Assembly (NCBI GenBank): GCA_948567375.1
Contig: OX419758.1
Location: 5,089,001 to 5,153,000 of the forward strand
DNA: 64,000 bases
Source of the DNA: Lunularia cruciata
Taxonomy: Eukaryota; Streptophyta; Marchantiopsida; Lunulariales; Lunulariaceae
Reading direction: 5' to 3'
The position numbers and the translations under genes are program-made. The notes under the pieces were generated by a model. It worked only from the letters and a program-made list of their open reading frames with translations. It had not been told where the DNA came from and searched no databases. Below are positions 33,199 to 44,655 of this stretch, in pieces (position 1 is the stretch's first letter; every line of letters starts with the position of its first letter).

Positions 33199-34185
33199 TT
33201 GGAAGGTAGACACCTTTTGCATGTATGGGAGGATGGTAGAGTGCGAGTAGTACCACTTCCATCACAGAGACCACAGTTGGTCCGTCATGCTCATGAGGAG
33301 CTAGGACATTTTGGAGTAAAGCGTACATATAGCTTACTCCAGAGTCATTATTGGTGGCACGGTATGCAGACCAAGGTATAGCAGTTTGTTGTCAAATGTG
33401 TGGTTTGTGACCGAGTTAGAGCATCATTCAATGCTCCTACGCCACAGTTACACCCATTACCTATCATGGGATTGGGTTAACATTGGAGTTTGGACTTTGC
33501 CGGACCTTTACCGCTGACTGTGAGACATCATTGGTATGTTTTGGTGATGGTGGAGCACTTCTCCAAGTGGATTGAGTTGGTGGCACTTCCTGACAAGTCT
33601 AATGAAGGGACAGCTTACTCGTTCTTGGATTGAGTTCTTAGTCATTTTGGTGCACCAGCTGAGGTTTTGACTGATCAGGGTACAGAGTTCTTGGGGGAGT
33701 TTCAGGTCTTGTGTGACAAGGCTTTGATTGATCATCATACTACATCCCGAGATCACCCTGAGGCGGATGGCTTAGCAGAGAGAGTGGTTTAGATGGTGAA
33801 GAGAGGATTGCAAAAGTATGTTTTGCAGAGAGGCCACTTGGGAGATTGGGATCTCCAATTACCTTGGTTGACCATGGGCTATCAATTCAGCCGGCAAGCC
33901 TCCTTAGCATCCTTCTCTCCATACTTTCTACTCTATGGACAAGATCTTGTTTTACCTACAGCTATTCGTCGAGATGTTACCGTAGTTTTGGACTTGGATG
34001 ACCCCGATGTATGGATGAGCGCATGTTCTCAACGGGTAGAGATCTTTTGGAGAGTGATGCCAATGGCCTTTGAGAACTTGGCGATTGCTCAGCATAGAGA
34101 TACTTTACGATATGCTACCATTCAAGGAGGAGGTTATAGACCCTCGATCCATCAATTTCATCTAGGCGACTATGTATATCTATAG
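33199..34185 (+). pseudogene. Integrase of element D
   Basis: The zinc-binding domain is HAHEELGHFGVKRTYSLLQ, ending KCVVCDRVRASF after a TAG at 33379. The core has SLDFAGPLPL, LTDQGTEFLGEF and DHPEADGLAERVV, giving the D, D and E of the catalytic triad. It continues through DLQLPWLTMGYQFSRQ and FSPYFLLYGQDLVLP. Stops at 33478, 33631, 33790 and 34183. Integrase joins the cDNA to chromosomal DNA. Confidence 0.92.
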
Positions 34186-34530
34186 CAGACAACACCGACA
34201 ACACTTGATGTTTCTACTAGCCGCACTATCTTGAGAGTGCACGAGGTTTTGCCATATGGAGTCCTTGTGTTAGAAGGACATGATGGTGTTGTTTGGAAGG
34301 ATCATGTGCACAATTGTGTGCCATGCCACCTCCCAAACATTGATGGTATTATGGACCCAAGCTTGGCACTTGTACGTGTAGGCTTGAGGTGTATGTTATG
34401 TGGCTCTTTTGGTGGAGCTGCTACTATGTTAGTGTGTGATAGATGTTCAAGAGGATGGCATATGGCATGTATGACTCCTCCCCTCACGGTGGTTCCTCAA
34501 GGACAATGGTTATGTCCTAGATGTGCTTGA
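34186..34530 (+). pseudogene. Integrase C-terminal domain with PHD finger (element D)
   Basis: After a GPY/F-like segment (RVHEVLPYGVLVLEGHDGVV) ending in VPCHLPNIDG, the frame closes with a PHD zinc finger at 34390-34524. Ligands are CMLC, CDRCSRGWHMAC and CPRC, with the typical Trp before the last pair (QWLCPRC). All eight zinc ligands (C4-H-C3) are present and no stop falls inside. In chromoviruses a chromodomain sits here. PHD fingers bind histone H3 tails, so it may steer integration; that function is inferred. The last codon is TGA at 34528-34530. Confidence 0.9.
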
Positions 34531-34686
34531 CCTATAGCTAGTTCATTCTTTATATGGTATAGATTGCAGACAGGCAACTAACGATGGGGCTCCATAGCAC
34601 CCGGCCTCCTGATCTTTGCCCATTAGAAGGTATATCATATACTTAGAGTAGATGGCTATCTGGAGTTAGAGGGACCTAACCGCTAG

Positions 34687-34698
34687 CTAGGGGGCAAT
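34687..34698 (+). other. Candidate polypurine tract of element D
   Basis: ctagggggcaat is followed by TGTGGCAC, a possible 3' LTR start at 34699. No second copy of that LTR start was found upstream, so the 3' LTR is unconfirmed. Confidence 0.4.
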
Positions 34699-34800
34699 TG
34701 TGGCACTTTAGAGTCTATGTATGACTTGTGTGTGAGTTGTGCTTCTATAGTGTATGATGTTGACAGCGATGTATGTTGTGTAGCGATGTATATGCACACG

Positions 34801-37355
34801 AAAAATGAGATGTCATGAAATGTCATTCAATTGGAGTTGGAAATAGATTATTCCTCAAAGCTTATGCTAGTATTTTCAAAAGAGATTGTTGCATCAAATC
34901 ATATCCCTCCATAAATCATGAGCCAATGAGATTTTACAAAGTAGTTGGTTGTGCTTCTATCTAAACCTATATGAAATTTGGAATTTTAATTTGATCTCAA
35001 TCCGTGGATATGGATCAATTCCCAAGTTGGGCTAATTTTTTAGCCCAACAAACCTAGGTATACTTGATCCAAGACTCCAAATTCTCTATTTAAATAACTC
35101 ATATGAAAAATTTTCACACAAGTACAAGACTTAGCCACCAACAATAAAATAAACTTTAATAGTCTGATTAGAACCAAAGTTTGAGAAGTGACCAAAACTC
35201 CAAACCTGATCATAATCTCCTCCCTAACACTATGATTTTCAATACTCCAATTTAAATTGATGAGATCAGATTTTAGATCAAATCGAAATTGGAATTTCCT
35301 TAGCTCAACATGACCATTAGTTTTTCTACTCCCCAAAGTCACTAACAGATCATGAAAGTATGATGGAACTCCTCAAATTTATACAACTAACCCCCCTTGC
35401 TTTGATTAATCATATTGCATTCAAACTTCACTCAATCTCTTGCTTCTTATCTCCAAACCATACCATGTAAGCTCCTCTCTCCAACTATGGTCTTTTCTTC
35501 CCAAATACTTTTCCTAAATTTTCTCAAAACATCAAAAACCTCCCAACTTCTCTTATTGAGATTCAATTCTTGCTGTTTTGTCATTTATTATTCTCCTTTT
35601 GACACATGGACACCAGAACTCCACCTTGAAGCCCTTGAATGAAATTAAGTATTTCTCCTTCTAAAAGAGCACATGAATTTTCAAGTCCCAAACCTATCCA
35701 TAATTAAGCATAAGAAGGACAATAAGACCCAAGCTCATCATCAATGCCATAAACACAAACCCAAAATGTGCTACAATCCAAGCTCAAAAGTAATCATGAT
35801 GCAAAAATCTGAAGCTTGATGAGAAAAGGATTCAAAAGTGGTAGATCAGGAGCATGGACCATCTCTTGTTCCAATTCTTCTTTGAAGCTCTAGCTCCCAC
35901 ACTCTAATACAATTCTCACTCTCAATATAATTCTCTCACTTGCAATTCCGAAAACTAAAACACACCCCATCTATGAAATCTCTACCTATATACATCAAAG
36001 CCCTCAAAGAGGACACAAAGAACACACATGGCAAATCACTTAAATGTACATAGATTGCTCATATAGCAATAGCTCAACCGTGGGATCTATTGTACGGTCA
36101 ACCAACCTTATTGCTACCATATTGCTAATCAACCAACCAACGGTATTGTTATCTCATTAGTGGGATCTATTGTACAAACTACTCTTTCATTGGCTATGCA
36201 AGCCACAACATGACACCATCCACCAATCCAACACATCCTTGAAACTCTTTTGGTGCAAAAGCATTTGAAATTATAACTCTCTTTTTTATCAAGCCAAGCA
36301 ACATCTTTCCCAAGAGTAGATACAATAGTTGACATGAATTTTTTTAAATTTTGTTTTAGATCCTAAACTATTACCACAAAAATCTGTGCTCCTTATCATT
36401 TCTACTATGTTTAAACAGATCAAGTGTTGCTACCAATTGAACCCACATAGGGGTTTAGATCTTTCATTAATCTCTCTTTTTGAAAAAATCATGGTCTCTA
36501 ATGAGGTCAAGTGAACAATTAAAGATTCAACCTCCATTTTCACTAGCTATCTTAATGAATAGAGATCAAGATGTCTAAAACTTCAAGATCTATAAACTTC
36601 TACTAGTTCACTGTTGTCTTCTATATTAGAATCAAAGTTACTCCATTTTTCATCCTATTTTCTTAATCCAAACTTGTCCAATCCCCCTCATCCACTTCTC
36701 ATTCATGAAAGTAAAGCTCACCTTCCCCTTCTCTAGTGGAAATTTGCTTCCGCATGCATTTCTTAATTTGCCCTATGGGATGGGAGAGTGCCAAGTCTTG
36801 TGGACCTTGCCTTGCATGGCTAGTGCCATCTCAGCCAATGGGATTGGGCTTTCCACATTCCAACTACAAATGACAAGGATCCCTCAATCTCACTTTTATG
36901 ACATGCTTTGGTCTCCCACAACTTACATGGCAATGATGAGTAGTATATTGGCATGCAAAAGATAGGCTCATGTGGTTTAGGACCGATGTGTTCAGCCCCA
37001 TTGACATAACTATGGGTGACCTCATGAACAGAGCTTTCAGCTTAAAGAAATAGTCCAAGAAACTCTAGAATGGTCTAGTTTGGGCAAATTTAAGGCACCA
37101 AGCAATAATCAGGGCATAAAAGCATGCCGTTGTCATAGGGAAACTAATACACATGTACCATTGGTGCTAGTTGGTGTGAGCCTTCTTCTTTCTTTATTCA
37201 TGCTATAGTGCACTCGGGGGTTTTATGTTATGGTGAAACCGGAAGTTGTTTTGTGTTTTTGTTAGCTCAAGGATTTTCTTTTATGTTACATAAGCTTGGT
37301 GCTTATCTGTATGTCACTTAAGCGCAGGAGTTTTTTTATGTTACGGAGGTCTCAA
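34801..37355. other. No gene recognised
   Basis: AT-rich sequence. One perfect hairpin occurs at 35026-35049 (arms GTTGGGCTAA and TTAGCCCAAC, loop TTTT). Near 37220-37345 the phrase ttttatgtta recurs three times. No protein domain was seen in any frame. Confidence 0.5.
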
Positions 37356-37359
37356 GAGT

Positions 37360-39440
37360 ATTTTAGTTAGTGGTAGCAGCAAGGGGTTTTGGAGCTTCGA
37401 GAGAAAAGCCTGAACAGGTCTGCAAAAGGAAAAGAGAAGGAGGAGAGTATTGAAAGGAGTGTGGAGTAGGAAGGAAAAAGGACTTCGAGAAGGAGAAAAA
37501 TATAGGAGTTAGTGATGGGGGAGAAGAGAAAAGAGGAACAGGGAGAATAGGAAGAATTAGGACAAAAATAGGGTTGTGGGGTTTAATGAAAAATGTTAAA
37601 GAGGAGAGCACTAAGGAGGGAAAGGTATCATCAAAGGGTTTGGGGCCAAGGGGTGAGAGCAATAAGGAGGGAAAGGAATCATCAAAGGGTTTGGGGCCAT
37701 GGGGTGAGACCCCGGAGGTATGCAGGAAGAAGAGAATTTTTTTTGGTGAGACTTCTGTAGGAGTGATGCATCAAGAGAATTGGCAGAACAGTGAATCATC
37801 AAAGGGAAGTTTTGGCTAGGCAGAAGGATTTTAGGGGTTTGGAAGGACATTGATTTCTTGAAGGAGGAACTGAGAAAACAGGAGAAAAGGATCAAAAAGT
37901 TAGAGAGTTTGGACAGGAGGAGAAGTCCCAAAGGAAGGATTGGGGGGTTTCTCGAGGAGTAACAGAACAGGTCGGGAGAGAAGGAGTCGGATGGACAGGA
38001 CATTCATGAACAAAGGGAAAAAATCTTGAAGGGTCTGGCAGTAGAGAGAATTTTAGAGAGGAGTGAAGTTGTTTGGAGAGAACGCGAACATGAAGTTTTT
38101 GGGACAAGAGTGTGAGGGCTTTTGGGAGAAGGGCAGGAAGTGAATTGCATTGGGAAAGAGTGTGAGGGTTTTGAGAGAATGTGAAGACCAGTTATGATTT
38201 TAGAAGAGAATGTGAAATTGTTTAGAGGAAAGAATGTGAAGACCAATAATGCATTTGGAGAAGAATTTAAGGTTTAGGAGAAGAGAAGTTTTCAGGAGAT
38301 TGTGTTATCATTCAAAGGAAAAAATGTGAAGACCAGTTATGCTTTTGGAAGAGAGTGTGAAATTGTTCGGAGGAAAGAATGTGAAGACCAGTAATGCATT
38401 TGGAGAAGAATGTGAGGATTTCAAGAGAAGAACAGAGCTGGAGAGCAGAAGAAGGACAGAGAAGTGATATTTTTTGGGAGAGAAAGTAAAGACCTGTTAT
38501 GCTTTCGAGAGAATGACAGAAATGTGATATTTTTGGGAGAGAATGTGAAGCTGTTAAGAGAGAATGAGAACGGGATGATTTTGGGAGAGTGTGTGATGCT
38601 TTAGAGAGTGAATGTGAAGCTCTTTGAGAATGGCAGTGGTAGTGATGCATTTGAGAGAAGTTATGCTTTTTGAGATATTTGAAGATTGTGAAGAACAAGT
38701 AGGGTTTTAGGAGTTGACAGAATTTTTGGGACAAGAATAGGAAGTGAGTTGCTTTGAAGAAGAATGTGAGATTTTGGGAGATGAATAGGAAGTGATTTTC
38801 TTTTCTTGGGAAAGAAAGTAACATGATTTTAGGAGAAGGATAGGAAGTGATTTGCTTTTTGGGAAAGAGTATGAGAGATGATTTTGGGAGAATGACAGAG
38901 ATGTTTTTGGAAGAATGATAGAGAAGAGAAGAAGACATTAAGATTCAATGGAAGCAAAAGGTAGTAAGCTGATAGGAAGAGAAGGAGAGTGAATTCTCAA
39001 AGGAAGTGTGACTGAGATGGGGAGAAGAAGGAGTAATAGTGATAGGGTTTCTGGAAGATGAAAGGGGTTTGGAAAATAATTCAAGTGACCAGGAATGTTG
39101 AGAGAAAGCTTCAAAAGAGTCTTTTGCAGCAATTGGACAGTTAAGGGGTTTGGGAAATGTTTGAGTGACCACGAGGGTTTAAGGATGTTCCATGAGAGGG
39201 TCTTTCATTGAGAATAAAACTGGAGAAGGAGAGAGAATTTTGCAAGAAGGAATAGTGTGGATGTAGGAGTTGGGAAGGCTGGACAATGAAAAGTCTTTCG
39301 CTTGAATGTTGCCAAAGAGTGTGAGAGGAAGGGAGAAGGTCAGAAGGGTGAAGTCCCAAGGAGAATTTGCCAGATAGAGAGAGGACGTGGGGTGAGACAG
39401 TTGCGACAGAATAGAAAGAATAGATTGTAAGAGATAGGGG
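37360..39440. repeat. Purine-rich tract with tandem repeats
   Basis: The plus strand is almost all G and A runs over 2 kb. A 145-base unit is duplicated (gtgaagaccagttatg at 38181 and again at 38326, each followed about 70 bases on by a gaagacca..aatgcatttgg phrase). Smaller variants continue to about 38900. At 37615-37712 a roughly 51-base unit (catcaaagggtttggggcca) occurs twice. Long minus-strand open frames here (for example 38938-38312) are a by-product of the composition and are not called as genes. Confidence 0.7.
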
Positions 39441-39748
39441 TTAGAACTTGGTTGATTTTGTTCTTCTGTTATGCTTGGACAGTTGGAACCTTGGTGTGAT
39501 CAATGTTTGGTCTGGAGTTGATTATTTCTTCCCAAGATTGTAAATTGCAAAGCTTGGTGTTGTGATGCATTTGTGGTTCTCCATGGTTAAAAGTGAATAT
39601 TTTGATTTGTGAAAGTGTCAAGGGAGGACTCTATTCTAAGAGCTCCCAGTCATGTTACATAGACAAATCCTCTCCACTGGCTGGTCACGGTGATCCAAAA
39701 CTGGGCATAAGGGTTATGACTCATCAGACAAAATTCACCACCACCCCG

Positions 39749-41646
39749 TGTGACAACCCGGCAAATATCACTTTTGCGGTAATCGGGTAAGTAAAGTTTG
39801 TTCCTATAGAGATACAAGTCAGAAATGTCTAAATACAAAGTCAAAGTAACAATTGCAGTTTTTCGTGGTTGCATCTTTAATCTCTCAAGTAGAAACCACA
39901 CCCAGAAGAGAGTAACAAGCACTGATTCTCAGTCTTGTCATGAAATTAACACTCCTTAATCACAACTCCATCAATTCTTTCCAAATAATCTTGATTGTGA
40001 TGATTCAGGCTCTCCCAAAAATGGCACTTCACTGCAAAATGACTTCACCTCAGAATTGTGTTCCACCCCTGCACTGAAGGCACAACTTCCTCAATCAAAA
40101 TTGCTTCACATCAACTTTGCATTGCACTCACAAATGCAAAATACTACCAACACTACAATTCCTCTCAGATCTATCAAGGCATTGCTCTGATTGCACTTCA
40201 CTCAAGATCAAACACACAAAATGAAGATCAAGGCTGCGGAATCCAACATCCAACAAGCATACTGACTTGCATCTCAAATTTCTCCACACACTCAAAAACA
40301 CAAACACAAAGTTGATACTCGGAATCAAGCTCAAGCAACAAGCACTGCTTCACAGCACTTTGCTTTATCTATTCTCAAAAATTATGAGCACTGAACAACA
40401 TCTGACTATGAATGCCACTCTTAAATAGTGAAGCAAATGACAATTATCTTCCTAATGTACCTCTTCCTTATGACTCTATAAACCTACAGATCCAAAATGA
40501 CAATGCACCTCTTCATATCTGCCTATTCACATCTCAAATCGGTTACTAATCCGATCCGATGTCTACTCCTTCTTTGGCTTTCAAACTCAATCCTGAAGTA
40601 ACTTTACTTTCTACTACTCTATCCTTGGGTTTCACAACTCCTAATTCCTCCACTAATTCTAACACTTCTCCTTCCTGATTTGCAATTCCTATCATAATTA
40701 AGCCTTTTAAATCTCTATCTCCCAACCTATTCTTCTCTAAAGTGTCAAATGTCAAATCCGAAGACACTTGCACTCCTATCTCTCTTACTTTGGGTCTAAC
40801 TACTATCAATTCCTTTACTAATTCTATTGGATCATCATCAAAAATTGTAATTGAAAGCATGAATACATTATCTACACCTTCAATTTGTAACCTACTTTCC
40901 CCTAATCACTCATGTAACTAACCCGAAGACACTTACTGTCTGATCATGCACTTTGGGTTTATTCACTACTGCTACTTCTCCTTCAATTCATGTTCTATCT
41001 TCAATCAGAACTAAAATTGAAGTCATGTGTATCTTAACTATCTTCTTTCCCTACTCTAACTTCCTCTGATCCCTCTGGCAAAACTCCCAAAGTCACCTTC
41101 ACTGCACTCTGTCTGACTTCCTTGGGTTGAATCATCATATTTGTCTTGAGGCAAAGTCTTTAGACCCAAAGTCATGTAAACCCAAAGTCCGAAGTCACAT
41201 TGACCCGAAGACACCAAACTACTCTTCACATTTACTTTGAAAATTTCAAATGCTTGTAACTTTTTCTGTAGACCTCCAAACTTTTCAATTTTTGTGGCAA
41301 TGGAAAGCCCTGAACGAGATGCTTCCAACGAGATATAGCACGCTTTATTTGGACTTGTAGACACTAAGATATGCCCCCCCTCCCCCCGCAAGAATCTTGA
41401 ACTGCAACTTCTATTTCTCCTTCGGGTTTGCAATCCTTCAACGTTTGATCTGCGTTTTTTATCCTCCTCTGATACAAAGTAAGCTTCTTCAGATCTGATC
41501 CAATCCAAGTCCTCCTTCCTCTAACACAAAGTTGACTTCCTCGAGCTTGATCAAAACATTGGTTTCCCATCATTTCTTCTCCATTTGGTTTCAACAAGGC
41601 ACTTCTTCTTCAACACTCATCCAAAATGAAAAATGTGGGTACCACA
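39749..41646 (-). repeat. Solo LTR of family R2, copy 3
   Basis: On the minus strand it runs TGTGGTACCCACATTTTTC ... GCCGGGTTGTCACA (1898 bases). An exact target-site duplication CCCCG flanks it (39744-39748 and 41647-41651). It aligns with copy 2 at 13668-15574 throughout, including an open stretch (40860-40546) shared with 14468-14719. Lack of internal sequence shows LTR-LTR recombination. Confidence 0.92.
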
Positions 41647-41651
41647 CCCCG

Positions 41652-42930
41652 TTAAGTATAAACCCAACATTAACTAACTTGAACATTAGTTAGTGGACCT
41701 TGATAAACAAGAATTTTTGAACAAACCTAGCTCAAGAAACCATTAAGAGGGGACCGCCGTCCAAGCAAGAGTAAAAGAATAGGAGCCTGAATACCAAAGT
41801 GTGAGCCATTGACAAACAGAGCCATCTAAGCACGAGCAGCCAGGTGTCCATCACACTCTCAAGACCAACAATCCCCGCGATACCATATGACAAAAATATA
41901 TATATTCTCTTTGTAAGCACATAATTCATTTACTAATGTTTGTTGGATGGTACAACATGTGTATCTTAGACTCTTGCCCAACAGAATTAAACATTTCTCA
42001 CAAGAAATGAAAGCAATACAAGCCCAATGAAACAATTCTCACAAGGAATTAAGACATACAAGAAATATAGTAGAGAAGTAGTCTCCTACCACAAAGTTTT
42101 CTTTCTTTCAGCCCTTGGGTTTTAGGTCCATTATATTTCAAAAGAGAATAATAGCTCAATTTCATATAGCTACAACACTTGTATTATATTTTAAGATTCC
42201 AATTCAAACTACACTTACGTAATTGAATTCTACATGTTAATTAAGAGTTACAAGAGAAGCCCCATAACCCATAAACCATTGCAGCTCACTAAAATCATGA
42301 TATGCAAATATTTATTGGCTATGAGATCTTCTACATAAACAAATAGAGTACCTCTGTATGTTACATATAAAGAATTTTATGGGCAAAACTTATTTATATG
42401 ATCTTTTTGTATAGTGAAAAGACCTATTTGAAACACCCTCATCAATTTTTATTGGTAAGGGTATGATTTCCTTTGACCTAAACCATCCCTTAGATATGGA
42501 GGATAGCAATGTGAGAGATATTGCTCTATATTGCACTATCTTTGTAGAAGATTTGAACTTGTCCAAAAGCAACAATCGGCCACATGCATGCAAAAAGAAG
42601 TGTTTCTGATCCAGATACTATTGGTTTCAGCTAAACCTAGGTTAAACCCAATTCAACATGGTTCATAAAGCACCGCATGATCTAAATCAATGTGGTTTAA
42701 ATCACATGCAATTGCAAAAAGAAAAATTAAATCAGATAGATTGATATTGAAATTATTTTGCCTTTTTTGAGAAGAAATGGATGGGTAGGAGGAGTATCAT
42801 GCAACATGTGACTATCCACATGTTTATATTTATTGGAAAATTCATTTTGGATCTTATCTAACTCCACAATGTCTGACTCGATTTAAAAACGGAAGTAATT
42901 TGCCAGTGAATAACCATTCAACTCAAAGCA
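41652..42930. other. No gene recognised
   Basis: AT-rich intergenic-type sequence. No domain, splice pattern or repeat structure could be supported. Confidence 0.5.
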
Positions 42931-43207
42931 AAATGGACTTTTGCAAAAGAAGAAATTCTCACCATTGTGGTTTGCAAGCAGAAATTCAAGTTATTAGAAA
43001 GCAACACCAAGAAGGTATCACATGCAAAACAAACTTGGAAAACAAGTCATTGATTGGCTTAATGTAGAGCTTTACGTTGTGCACAAATCCATCAAGCAAG
43101 TTCAAGTTAAATAGAAGAACCTCAAAAGACAAGGCTCACAATCACAAGCCAAGGAGAAATGGGAGAGAAGAGCAACTAGAGGAGGTACACCTAGTCCACA
43201 ATCATTT

Positions 43208-43585
43208 GTGCACAAACAAGAGGTCATGGAGATCATTGGAAATAATTTAAAGCCTTATGAAAATGATGTCAATGATGATTTTGGCCATCACTTCTCAAAG
43301 GAAACTATTAATGTCTCCCACAAAGTCAAACCACCAATGGTCTACACTATCAAGAGGATCAAGAGAGAAATAATGGATTATGCTCAAAAAATTTGGCAAT
43401 TAGAACATGATGCTTATCTCAAGAAAATTGATCTAGAGATGGATCTTGTAAGGAAGGAACACAAACTCAAGAAGCAAAAACTTGAGTTGGAAATTCATAA
43501 AACTCAACAAGAGATACAAAATCTTTCCATGCACAATGTTAAAGTTCTTAATGTAACAACTCAATGTAATGATTTTAATCTCTAA
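43208..43585 (+). pseudogene. Probable C-terminal part of a Harbinger ORF1 (Myb/SANT-like) protein
   Basis: A 125-codon frame contains a long charged helix (KKIDLEMDLVRKEHKLKKQK continuing to IHKTQQEIQN), predicted by eye as coiled coil. The upstream bases 42940-43200 hold degraded, stop-filled coding-like sequence (WTFAKEEILTIVVCKQKF), which could be the start of a SANT-type domain. The partner protein helps the transposase bind DNA and enter the nucleus. The call rests mainly on its position next to the transposase. Confidence 0.4.
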
Positions 43586-43644
43586 TAAACTGAACATTCT
43601 CAAAATGATTTCTTATAATTGTTGCATCCATTGATTTTCCTATT

Positions 43645-44650
43645 GTGAAATTTCTTGAGAATGATTTGGCCGCTTGCTTCTCAACTTGATGAAAGTTAAT
43701 TCCTTGTCCATTTTTATTTTGCCTGCAACTTCTCCTTTCTTGATAAGAATATTTCAAATGACTCCACATGAAATAATCATTCTCATCAACATTAAAATTT
43801 TGACTTGCATGTTGGATGATCAGCATGCAAGATTTGATTTCCAAGCCCTAAATGTCCTCTCAATGACATATTGTGTAGCCAAATGAGCATAATTGTAGGT
43901 CTTTTCAAAGTGCAATTGTGGATTCAAATATGGAATCATGAGATATTTCTTGCACCCATATCTAGCATCTCCAATGAGCCATCCCTTGATATTCTAAATT
44001 ATAAAATTTAACACATAGAACTTTCATTAAAAATGCATGCATCATGAGTGTTTCTTGGTCAATGTGCTACTATGTTTAGGAATTCCACCTTAGCTTCATA
44101 AATAGCCATAATATTTTTGCAAATCTTGTTTTTGCATCCACAAAATTGCTTGTGATTTTGAATTCCTTGTACTAGTCCATTGATTAGTATACCATTAGCT
44201 GCTCCAATCAATCTTGGAAATCTCTTTATGTTGGCAAATTTGTCACATTGCTTGTGAAGGCTCTCTAGATTGATGAATTGGATGAATCTTTGCTTGAGTC
44301 TTGCTACGTTGTCCATTGTGCATGCAAAAATTCTTGCTATTGTAAATTGATAAACATTGAATATATTGCTCATAACCATTTGAAATAATCCCGTGCTCAA
44401 GACTCTTATTGTAATGAGTGTTTGATCATTGGATCAATTGGTTGCACACAATTTGAGTTTGCTCGTAGGTCTTGCTTGATCATTAAACATAATTCTCTTA
44501 ACAAATTATTGGACATATGGTATTGCTTGTGAAATTATTCTTGGTCCAATGATCCTATGTGTTGTTTGCTATCCAATCTTGCTCCATCTTTTTGCATGCA
44601 ATATTTTTATCATTGTGATCTAAGAAATCCAAATCAAAGTCCATGCTTAT
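43645..44650 (-). pseudogene. PIF/Harbinger transposase (DDE nuclease) fossil
   Basis: 44400-44059 is open: FPRLIGAANGILI corresponds to the family's GAIDGT block with the first catalytic Asp changed to Asn. EAKVEFLNIVAH followed by PRNTHDACIFNESSM matches the GxxHD block with the second Asp. Further on, GWLIGDARYGCKKYLMIPYL and NYAHLATQYVIERTFRAWKS carry the region of the catalytic Glu (VIERTF). Frameshifts and stops lie between blocks. The enzyme would cut and paste the element. Confidence 0.75.
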
Positions 44651-44655
44651 TATCT

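Larger units (their letters stand above)
25842..34800 (+). mobile_element. Ty3/gypsy element D carrying a DNA methyltransferase and a PHD finger
   Basis: The plus-strand order is candidate 5' LTR (about 25842-26840), PBS 26843, gag, protease, C5 DNA methyltransferase, RT, RNase H, integrase, PHD finger, polypurine tract near 34687, and a possible 3' LTR start at 34699 (TGTGGCAC). RT, integrase and motif order place it in the Ty3 group. All domains from about 29881 to 34530 share one frame. The LTR pair could not be matched by eye, so both outer limits are provisional. Its base composition (G+T-rich plus strand) differs from the AT-rich surroundings. The copy is dead: about twenty stops interrupt pol. 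Confidence 0.85.
42930..44655. mobile_element. PIF/Harbinger-type DNA transposon remnant
   Basis: A minus-strand Harbinger transposase fossil (44650-43645) and a plus-strand charged coiled-coil frame (43208-43585) face each other tail to tail, about 60 bases apart. This is a common layout for the transposase and the Myb/SANT-type partner of Harbinger elements. Terminal inverted repeats and the 3-base target duplication were not found, so the limits are approximate. Confidence 0.65.

Noticed and set aside
35026-35049. Hairpin read as a bacterial-type terminator
   Set aside because: The window is plant nuclear DNA; intrinsic terminators of that type do not apply.
38312-38938. 208-codon minus-strand open frame, Ser/His/Phe-rich
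   Set aside because: It is the pyrimidine complement of a purine-rich tandem-repeat tract; length is explained by lack of A/T-containing stop triplets on that strand, and no domain is visible.
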